From contig CAWGVZ010000010.1 in the NCBI GenBank assembly GCA_963826035.1, forward strand, positions 1,984,001-2,048,000: DNA of 64,000 nucleotides, written 5' to 3'. Shown piece by piece: positions 32,807 to 38,449 of this stretch; within the stretch, counting starts at the first letter, position 1, and every line of letters starts with the position of its first letter. The translations under genes and the position numbers were made by a program. The notes under the pieces were generated by a model that saw nothing but the letters and a program-made list of their open reading frames with translations, did no database searches and was not told the DNA's origin. The stretch is from Actinophytocola sp963826035 (lineage in GTDB: Bacteria; Actinomycetota; Actinomycetes; Mycobacteriales; Pseudonocardiaceae).

Positions 32807-34960
32807 TCACGCCGGGATCAGCTCACTGAGCCGGTCCAACGTGTACACCTCAGATCCGCCCGGCAGGTCCGCCGGCGCCTCGATACCGATGAACGTCACC
32901 GGCTCGTCCGGCACCCGTCCGTCCCAAGTGGTCACCTCGGTCCGGGAGCGCCACCGGTCGAGCAGCCACGACATGGTCAGGTACCGCCGCTCCATCAGTG
33001 CCCGCACGCGGTCGGCCGTGGTGAACGTGTTGTCCTCCACCCGGTTGAACGCCGGAAAGCCCTTCAGGTAGAGGTGCAGCCACACGGCCTGCCAGCCGTG
33101 CTCCCCCTTGGCGAACACCATGGGCAGCGCCACCCGGCCCTGACCACGCAGCTGCGAACGCGACCGCACGGTCCGCGCGTCGAACGGCGCGCCCCGCTGC
33201 TCCCGCTCGCGGGTCTGGTACCCGAACATCGACTCGGCCACCTCGTCGAACGACTCACCCGCGTAGATGAAGACCTGCGGCACCACGTAGTCGCCGCCGA
33301 GAGACAGCGGCACGTCGATGAACTCGGTCGCCCCGGTCTCGGCGGAGGTGATGTCACCGGAGTGCACCACGCCCTCGTGGCGGTAGTTCGTCCACGACAC
33401 CTGGCCCGCCGAACGGAAGTCCTGGTCGAGCAGCAACACCGACAGGTCGTAGTCGGTGCGGCGCTCGACCTGACGCCAGTACATGAAGAACCGCAGCAGC
33501 TCACCGGACACCGACGCGCGCGAACCCCGCGGCAGCACGGCGAACCCGCCCTCGGCCGCCTTGCCGGACAGCGGCAGTGCGACGTCGAGCACGTCCGGAT
33601 CCACCAGCACCGGGTGCGCGAACTCCGGCAGCCGCGCGTCGATCTCCGCGTCGAGCCGGGCGGACAGGTCGGCCACCAGGTCGGCCGGCAGCGGCGGACG
33701 CTCGTCCGGCCCGACGAACGCGCGCCGCGAACGGCTCGCGTACATCCGGACCCGCGCCGGCGTCAGCCGGTTGCCGACGTGCTCCCGCAGCGAGCAGAGC
33801 ACCCGGCCCGACGCCGACCCGAGCGCACCGGTGATCGCCTCGACCACCGCGTCCCGCTCGGACGCCGGTGCCAGCCGCAGCAGCCGGTCGGCCGACCGCA
33901 GGAGCTGGCCGGGCGCGGCCGACAGCACGGTCGCCGCCGACCCGACGGCTCCGGCGCGGAACGCCGCCTCCGCCCGGCCGGCGATGGTGGGCACCCGGCG
34001 CTCGCCACGCGCGACGGCGAACACGTCCGCCGCGTGCGGCCACTGGCCGTACTCGTGCGGGTGCAGCCGCTCGCCGAGCCGCTTCCACGGCTCCGCGTAC
34101 CGCGCGACGTCGCCCAGCTTGTTCGGGTTCGCGCCGACCACGTCGTTCAGCGCGGCCAGCAGGATCCGCCGCTCCCGGCGCCGGAAGCCGCGGAACCGCG
34201 TCGGCGTCGCCAGCGACACGTCCCCGCCCGAGACCTGGCAGGCCAGGCGCAGCACGTCGGTCGTGGTGTCCACGGCGACGAGCGGCTGGCCGAGGACGAG
34301 CCGGATCCCGTTGAGCACCGCGCGGTTCTCCCGCACGGGGATCTCCGCCGGCTGCTCCCCGTCCGCGCAGGCGATCGCCAGCTCGGACAGGATCGCCAGG
34401 TCCGCCTCGCCGAGCGGCGTCGAGCTGCCGGCCAGGGCCAGGTAGAGCCGCGTCGCCTCCGCGTCGGCCGGCTCCCCGAGGTGCAGCACGGTCAGCCGGT
34501 CGCCGGCCGCGGCGATCAGCTCGTCGTGCGCGGCCAGCAGGTCGGCGTAGGTGTGCTGGTAGGCCCCGTACTCCGGCAGGTCGAGCAGGTTGACCCCGGT
34601 CACCGCCTCCCGCAGCTGCGCCTCGGTCGCCGTGCCACCCCCGGTGAGGACGGCCGCACGCAGCCGCTCGATCCAGAACTCGACGGTGTCCGGCACGCCG
34701 TCCGGGAAGCCGATGAAGTAGGCGTTGTGCCGGACGTGGTCGCCGACCAGCTCGCGCACGGCCGACACGACCGTGGCCGCGAGGTCCATGGCCGGCCCGG
34801 TGGCCAGCCCACCGACGTGGGCGAGGAGGGCCCGCGACGCCGAGAAGCCGACGCCGAGCAGGGCGGCGTCCAGCTGCCGGGCCACCGGCGTACCGTCGCC
34901 GGCCGCCCCGGTGCTCGCCGGCACGCGCAGCGTCTTCTGGATGATCAGCTTCTCGAACAC
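32807..34960 (-). CDS. Large protein with TerD-like domain (MXAN_6230/SCO0854-like), downstream of a tRNA-like element
   Basis: A 717-residue cytoplasmic protein. The N-terminal half is helical, with FIGFPDGVPDTVEFWIERL, LPEYGAYQHTYADLLAAHDE and YAEPWKRLGERLHPHEYGQWP, patterns I associate with the actinomycete/myxococcal MXAN_6230/SCO0854 family. RING-type Cys clusters are not visible here. The C-terminal region (about 520-640) resembles TerD/tellurite-stress domains: DYDLSVLLLDQDFRSAGQVSW, GVVHSGDITSAETGATEFIDV and VPQVFIYAGESFDEV. TerD proteins bind Ca and occur in stress and phage-defence contexts. GTG 34960 is preceded by AAAGGAG and lies only 28 bases after the 3' end of the tRNA-Lys-like gene on the same strand; the frame stays open back to ATG 35086 inside that gene. 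An effector role is inference. Confidence 0.72.
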   Translation of the reverse strand: MFEKLIIQKTLRVPASTGAAGDGTPVARQLDAALLGVGFSASRALLAHVGGLATGPAMDLAATVVSAVRELVGDHVRHNAYFIGFPDGVPDTVEFWIERLRAAVLTGGGTATEAQLREAVTGVNLLDLPEYGAYQHTYADLLAAHDELIAAAGDRLTVLHLGEPADAEATRLYLALAGSSTPLGEADLAILSELAIACADGEQPAEIPVRENRAVLNGIRLVLGQPLVAVDTTTDVLRLACQVSGGDVSLATPTRFRGFRRRERRILLAALNDVVGANPNKLGDVARYAEPWKRLGERLHPHEYGQWPHAADVFAVARGERRVPTIAGRAEAAFRAGAVGSAATVLSAAPGQLLRSADRLLRLAPASERDAVVEAITGALGSASGRVLCSLREHVGNRLTPARVRMYASRSRRAFVGPDERPPLPADLVADLSARLDAEIDARLPEFAHPVLVDPDVLDVALPLSGKAAEGGFAVLPRGSRASVSGELLRFFMYWRQVERRTDYDLSVLLLDQDFRSAGQVSWTNYRHEGVVHSGDITSAETGATEFIDVPLSLGGDYVVPQVFIYAGESFDEVAESMFGYQTREREQRGAPFDARTVRSRSQLRGQGRVALPMVFAKGEHGWQAVWLHLYLKGFPAFNRVEDNTFTTADRVRALMERRYLTMSWLLDRWRSRTEVTTWDGRVPDEPVTFIGIEAPADLPGGSEVYTLDRLSELIPA

Positions 34961-34987
34961 GGGACCACTCCTTTCTGTGTTACTGGG

Positions 34988-35117
34988 CGGGTCGCCGGGG
35001 ATTCGAACCCCGAACCTGTCGATTAACGTAAGAGAAGGAAGCGCACCCATATCCGTACGCATACGGAGAGCGGAGGCGCTACTCATTCGACTGCTCTACC
35101 AATTGAGCTAACGACCC
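34988..35117 (-). tRNA. tRNA-Lys-like gene with a 60-nt insertion in the anticodon loop
   Basis: Minus strand. Acceptor GGGTCGT/GCGACCC (35117-35111 with 34995-34989), D-arm GCTC-AATTGGTA-GAGC, anticodon stem GTCGA/TCGAC (35091-35087 with 35022-35018), variable AGGTT and T-arm CGGGG-TTCGAAT-CCCCG are all perfectly paired. Between the anticodon stem strands lie 64 bases instead of 7: a 60-base insert (35086-35027) followed by TTAA. The 5' half differs from E. coli tRNA-Lys at only two positions as I remember it, and TTAA matches the end of the Lys loop CUUUUAA, but the UUU anticodon is lost. The insert contains a TCCGTA-TGCG-TACGGA hairpin nested in AGCGC/GCGCT. CCA is not encoded. It could be a decayed tRNA, an intron-bearing tRNA or a tRNA-mimicking leader. 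Confidence 0.75.
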
Positions 35118-35140
35118 AAAACAAAACCGCCCCCGGTTTC
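35118..35140 (-). terminator. Intrinsic-terminator-like hairpin ending at the tRNA-like 5' end
   Basis: On the minus strand GAAACCG-GGGG-CGGTTTT forms a 7-bp stem (one G-U pair) and runs into TTTTGTTTT (35126-35118), immediately before the first base of the tRNA-like gene (35117). It may end the methyltransferase transcript, or act as an attenuator for the tRNA-like/TerD-like transcript. Confidence 0.55.
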
Positions 35141-35147
35141 CCGAGAG

Positions 35148-35189
35148 CGGCTCCCTGCCGTGACATCAGCACGTCACGGTGGGGAGCCG
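35148..35189. other. Long leader hairpin upstream of the tRNA-like gene
   Basis: CGGCTCCCTGCCGTGAC (35148-35164) and GTCACGGTGGGGAGCCG (35173-35189) form a 17-bp stem with an 8-base loop. On the plus strand the two non-Watson-Crick positions are G-U pairs; on the minus strand they are A-C mismatches. The stop codon of the possible leader peptide (35176-35174) lies in its upstream arm. Confidence 0.6.
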
Positions 35190-35248
35190 TCGCTGTGACG
35201 ACCGGCGGCAAGGGGTTGGTTCCCTCGCTCGCGCATTTTCTCCGCCAT
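35174..35248 (-). CDS. Possible 24-codon leader peptide
   Basis: An ATG at 35248, preceded by GGGAGAA, opens a frame encoding MAEKMRERGNQPLAAGRHSD and four more residues, stopping at 35174 within the long leader hairpin. A promoter-like TTGACG/CATGAT pair lies just upstream. Short coding frames ending inside a hairpin ahead of a terminator are the layout of translation-controlled attenuators. Codon 4 is a lone AAA Lys codon. There is no protein-level evidence, so this is tentative. Confidence 0.3.
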   Translation of the reverse strand: MAEKMRERGNQPLAAGRHSDGSPP

Positions 35249-35277
35249 CACTTCTCCCAGTCGTATCGGTCCGGCCA

Positions 35278-35306
35278 ATCATGACCGACGCCCAATGCGC
35301 CGTCAA
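35278..35306 (-). promoter_or_regulatory. Candidate promoter for the tRNA-like/TerD-like transcript
   Basis: Minus strand: TTGACG (35306-35301), a 17-base spacer and CATGAT (35283-35278), predicting a start near 35271. That is about 150 bases upstream of the tRNA-like gene and 23 upstream of the possible leader-peptide ATG. It is in the intergenic gap after the methyltransferase gene. Confidence 0.5.
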
Positions 35307-35335
35307 TGCCAATAATGCGGTGGACCCTGCCCTGA

Positions 35336-36016
35336 TCAGTGGGTTCCGGTGGCCAGGAACACCGGGATGGCCATGAAGAGGCGGTCGTGGGCCGCGCGGT
35401 GTATCTGGTCGTCCAGCCAGGGGCCCTCGGCCATGCTGGCCATCATGGGGAGCACCCACTCGCCGGTGAACACGCCCAGGTGTCCCTCCACCGTGACGTC
35501 CGTGAACCCGTTGTCCAGCAACAGGTTCCGGTACTGCCGCGCCACTCTCGGGTTGGGCAGGCCGTCGGCCCGGGCGTGGATGAGCTCACGGGTGCGGGCG
35601 GGGTCGGCCGAGTCGATGACGATCGCGTCCCAGTCCTGGCCGGTCAGCACGGCCCGGCCACCCGGTCGCAGGACGCGCTTGGCCTCGGCGATCGCGGCCG
35701 TGGGGTCGTCCAGGACGTGGAGCACCTTGTCGGCGCGGTAGCCGGTGACCGACGCGTCGTCCAGGGGCAGGGCCGTGGCGTCGCCGACGTGGAACTCCCC
35801 CGCCGGCCACCGCTCGGCCGCGACCGCGATCATCTCCGGGTCGACGTCGATCCCGATGGCCCGCGCGCCGAGGCCGGCCAGTTCGCCGACCGCGCGACCG
35901 CCGCCGCAGCCGACGTCGACCACCGTGTCGCCCAGGTCGCGGTAGGAACGTTTCCGCAGTTCAACGGCTTGCGGTAGCTCGTCGAAGGCGTCTAGTAGAG
36001 CAAGCAGTGTGGACAT
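35336..36016 (-). CDS. Class I SAM-dependent methyltransferase
   Basis: A 226-residue methyltransferase: motif I VVDVGCGGGRAVGELAG, acidic loop AIGIDVDPEMIAVAAERW, motif II-like FHVGDATALPLDDASVTGY and post-II RVLRPGGRAVLTGQDWD. The substrate is not evident (UbiE/arsenite-methyltransferase-like small-molecule type). ATG 36016 abuts a GGGGGG run; ATG 36025 in frame is possible. It is divergent from a MerR gene across a palindrome overlapping the MerR start, so it is the likely MerR target. Confidence 0.85.
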   Translation of the reverse strand: MSTLLALLDAFDELPQAVELRKRSYRDLGDTVVDVGCGGGRAVGELAGLGARAIGIDVDPEMIAVAAERWPAGEFHVGDATALPLDDASVTGYRADKVLHVLDDPTAAIAEAKRVLRPGGRAVLTGQDWDAIVIDSADPARTRELIHARADGLPNPRVARQYRNLLLDNGFTDVTVEGHLGVFTGEWVLPMMASMAEGPWLDDQIHRAAHDRLFMAIPVFLATGTH

Positions 36017-36030
36017 GCCCCCCATGCTGC

Positions 36031-36052
36031 GACTTAATGTCGACATGAAGTC
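36031..36052. promoter_or_regulatory. MerR-type operator overlapping the MerR start codon
   Basis: A 22-bp palindrome with one mismatched pair, GACTTAATGTC (36031-36041) and GACATGAAGTC (36042-36052), between the methyltransferase and MerR genes. It contains the MerR ATG (36045). Length and symmetry fit a MerR dimer site. Confidence 0.65.
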
Positions 36053-36449
36053 AATAGGCGAGGTGGCGGCTCGCTTCGGGCTGCCAACGCACGTGCTGCG
36101 GCACTGGGAGGCGGAGGGCCTGCTCGCGCCCGCCAGGCGCGGCGACCGACGTCGGTACTCGGACGGTGACCTGTACCGGGTGGCGTCGATCCTGGTGGCC
36201 AAGGAGGCGGGCTTCGGGCTGGCGGACATCCGCGCCATGCTGGCGGCCGGCACGGCGCCGGCCCGGCACGAGGTGCTGGCCCGCCACCGGACCGAGCTGA
36301 AGGCCAGGATCGCGCGGGCGCAGGTGGCGCTCGCGATGATCGAAGGCGGGCTGACCTGCGAACACGACGACCTGATGGCGTGCCCCAACTTCAGGGGGTT
36401 TCTCAGGGATGTTCCCGGATGCGCCGACCTGCCGCCACCGCGATCCTGA
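36045..36449 (+). CDS. MerR-family transcriptional regulator
   Basis: A 134-residue MerR protein: IGEVAARFGLPTHVLRHWEAEGLL is the N-terminal helix-turn-helix and RRYSDGDLYRVASILVAKEAGF the wing and second helix, followed by a dimerisation coiled coil (HRTELKARIARAQVALAMI). The C-terminus has CEHDDLMACPNF, two Cys with His/Asp that could bind metal or a thiol-reactive ligand. It is divergent from the methyltransferase; the next small gene begins 4 bases after its stop, so they are co-transcribed. Confidence 0.87.
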   Translation: MKSIGEVAARFGLPTHVLRHWEAEGLLAPARRGDRRRYSDGDLYRVASILVAKEAGFGLADIRAMLAAGTAPARHEVLARHRTELKARIARAQVALAMIEGGLTCEHDDLMACPNFRGFLRDVPGCADLPPPRS

Positions 36450-36453
36450 GGGC

Positions 36454-36774
36454 ATGAACGAACGAGCAAGGGAGGCGGCGACTCTCGCGGAAGTGGGCGC
36501 GGTCCTGCGAACGGCGTCGCTGCCGGCCGTGGAGGTCCGACTCCCCGCGGACCTGGCCGCCCGGGCGGTGGCGGCCTGGGAACGCGACGACACGATGCCG
36601 CTGGTGGACCCGGAACCACTGGCCGACCGCCACACCCGTCACCTGGCGGGCACCCTCGCGCTGATCGGTCTGTCCATCAAGGACCGAGGCACCACCGACG
36701 GCGACGAGGTGGTCGTGTCCCTGCCCGTGGAGTTGGCGGGCGTGGCCATGGACGCGGTGGACCTCATCGACTGA
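36454..36774 (+). CDS. Small hypothetical protein co-transcribed with MerR
   Basis: A 106-residue soluble protein starting 4 bases after the MerR stop, with CTGAGGGC as a weak ribosome site. It is mixed alpha/beta with VEVRLPADLAARAVAAWERDD in the centre and VVVSLPVELAGVAMDAVDLID at the end. No known motif is seen. Its end overlaps the convergent methyltransferase by 11 bases. Function unknown. Confidence 0.6.
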   Translation: MNERAREAATLAEVGAVLRTASLPAVEVRLPADLAARAVAAWERDDTMPLVDPEPLADRHTRHLAGTLALIGLSIKDRGTTDGDEVVVSLPVELAGVAMDAVDLID

Positions 36775-37381
36775 TCGCTTTCCGCGCGACCAAACGCTCG
36801 ACTATTCCGAGCTTGAACCGCTCCCGCTGGTCGATCTCGAGACCGAGCGCCTGAACGCGGAGCAGTGGCCTGCGCCGGAAATGCTCGCCACCCATGGGGA
36901 TGGTGATCCGTTCCAGCAGCCACTGGAAGCCCCGGGTGAGGCGCGAGGAACTGGCCACATGGTCGACCAGGATCAACCGCCCGCCCGGCCGCAACACCCG
37001 CACCATCTCGTCGATCGCCTTGTCCGGGTCCGGGATGGCACACAGGCCGAACGTGCACACGGCCGTGTCGAAGGACGCGTCATCGAACGGCAACGCGTGT
37101 GCCGTGCCCTGCCGCAGAGTCGGCGGCCGGTCGACCTTCCGGGCGCGCGCCAGGGCGAGCATCTCCTCGCTGAGGTCGAGACCGGTCACCGTGGTCTGGT
37201 CGGGGTAGAACGGCAGGTTCAACCCGGTACCGACGGCCACCTCGAGCACCTCGCCCGAGGCCTGCGCGCAGGCCCACTGCCGGGAGTCACCGAAGAGCTT
37301 GCGGTCCCAGAAGGCCATGGCCCTGTCGTAGGCCGGAGCCTGTTTGTCCCAGTACCGCTGCCACCGTTCCGCATTCGCCAT
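36764..37381 (-). CDS. SAM-dependent methyltransferase (UbiE-like)
   Basis: A 205-residue methyltransferase: QAPAYDRAMAFWDRKLFG N-terminal helix, motif I VLEVAVGTGLNLPFYP, VTGLDLSEEMLALARA, LPFDDASFDTAVCTFGLCAI and RVLRPGGRLILVDHV. It resembles the phosphatidylethanolamine/ubiquinone methyltransferase type that acts on membrane or quinone-like substrates; the C-terminal GGEHFRRRPL is typical. ATG 37381 is selected. It follows the chitinase operon on the same strand by 17 bases, but functional linkage is unclear. Confidence 0.85.
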   Translation of the reverse strand: MANAERWQRYWDKQAPAYDRAMAFWDRKLFGDSRQWACAQASGEVLEVAVGTGLNLPFYPDQTTVTGLDLSEEMLALARARKVDRPPTLRQGTAHALPFDDASFDTAVCTFGLCAIPDPDKAIDEMVRVLRPGGRLILVDHVASSSRLTRGFQWLLERITIPMGGEHFRRRPLLRVQALGLEIDQRERFKLGIVERLVARKAISR

Positions 37382-37398
37382 GCCCCCATCATCCCGGC

Positions 37399-38433
37399 TC
37401 AGCGGCCCTGCAGTGACCTGACGTTGTCGCCGAAGGTCCAGTTCTTCGAGCCGTCCCAGTTGATCGACCACGTCATCAGGCCCTTGAGCCCGCCGCTGTA
37501 GGTGTTCCACGCCTGGGCGACCAGGCCGGTCGACATGTAGCCGCCGCCCGCGCCCGGTTGGGCCGGCAGGCCGGGGACCTGCTTGTCGAACGGCACCCGG
37601 ATGGTGGTGCCCTGGACGACGAGGCCGCGGTTGAGGCAGTTCGTCTGTTCGGTGAACCCGCGGACCGTGCCCGCCTGGTACGAATCGCCCGCGCAGCCGT
37701 ACATGCTTCCGTTGTAGTACTGCATGTTGAGCCACCAGAGGCGGCCGTTGTCCGCGTATTTCTTGACGATCGGCAGGTACGCACCCCAGATCGAGCCGTA
37801 CGCGACGCTGCCGCCCGTGACGTACGCCGTCTCCGGTGCCATGGTCAGGCCGAAGTTCGACGGCATCTGCGCCAGCACCCCGTCGATGATGCGGATGAGG
37901 TTGGCCTGCGACGCCGACAGTGTATTGATGTTCCCGCTGCCCACCAGCCCCGTCTCGATGTCGATGTCGATGCCGTCGAAGTTGTACGTCCGCAGGATCG
38001 GCACGATCGTCGCGATGAAACGGTTCGCCACGGCCGTGTTGCTGAGGTCGATGCCGGCCGCCGCACCGCCGATGGACATGAGGATGGTGGCGCCGGCCGC
38101 CTTGGCCTGACACATCTCGGCGGGCGTCGCGACCTTCACGGTCGAGTCCATCCCGTCCTCCCACAGGACCGTGCCGTCCGAGCGGATCACGGGAAACGCC
38201 GCGTTGATCACGTTGTAGCCGTGCTGGCGGATGCGGCCGTCGGTGATGGGAATCCAGCCGAGCGGCGGGTGCACGCCGTTCGACGCGCCGTCCCAGTTCT
38301 CCCAGTAGCCCTGCAGCACCTTGCCGGCCGGCCTGGACTTCACGGCGCACACATCGGCCATCGGCGCGGCCGCCGCCGGGACTACCGGGGCCACCAGAAG
38401 AGCAGCCAGGACCACACCCAGGACACGTCGCAT
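37399..38433 (-). CDS. Secreted GH18 chitinase (single catalytic domain)
   Basis: A 344-residue secreted enzyme with a signal peptide (cleavage near VPAAAAP). GH18 motifs: VLQGYWENWDG at the first strand, ATILMSIGGAAAG (SxGG motif) and the catalytic YNFDGIDIDIE, whose last Glu is the proton donor; LTMAPETAYV, LWWLNMQYYN and GLMTWSINWD complete the barrel. It cleaves beta-1,4 bonds in chitin. No binding module is attached. It starts 16 bases after the larger chitinase gene, so both are expressed from the promoter near 40.7 kb under DasR-type sites. Confidence 0.9.
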   Translation of the reverse strand: MRRVLGVVLAALLVAPVVPAAAAPMADVCAVKSRPAGKVLQGYWENWDGASNGVHPPLGWIPITDGRIRQHGYNVINAAFPVIRSDGTVLWEDGMDSTVKVATPAEMCQAKAAGATILMSIGGAAAGIDLSNTAVANRFIATIVPILRTYNFDGIDIDIETGLVGSGNINTLSASQANLIRIIDGVLAQMPSNFGLTMAPETAYVTGGSVAYGSIWGAYLPIVKKYADNGRLWWLNMQYYNGSMYGCAGDSYQAGTVRGFTEQTNCLNRGLVVQGTTIRVPFDKQVPGLPAQPGAGGGYMSTGLVAQAWNTYSGGLKGLMTWSINWDGSKNWTFGDNVRSLQGR

Positions 38434-38449
38434 CTCAGACTCCCATCGG

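Noticed and set aside
32468..35026. An 852-codon plus-strand open frame covering the TerD-like gene
   Set aside because: It reads through the repeats and the complement of the tRNA-like gene and is Arg/Val/Gln-rich. The minus-strand frame has a ribosome site and recognisable motifs.
35027..35086. Group I intron in the tRNA anticodon loop
   Set aside because: The insert is only 60 bases, far too short for the group I core; if removed at all it needs another mechanism.
35166..35459. A 97-codon minus-strand frame upstream of the tRNA-like gene
   Set aside because: It overlaps the end of the methyltransferase gene in another frame and has no domain or ribosome site; the shorter 35174-35248 frame has better context.
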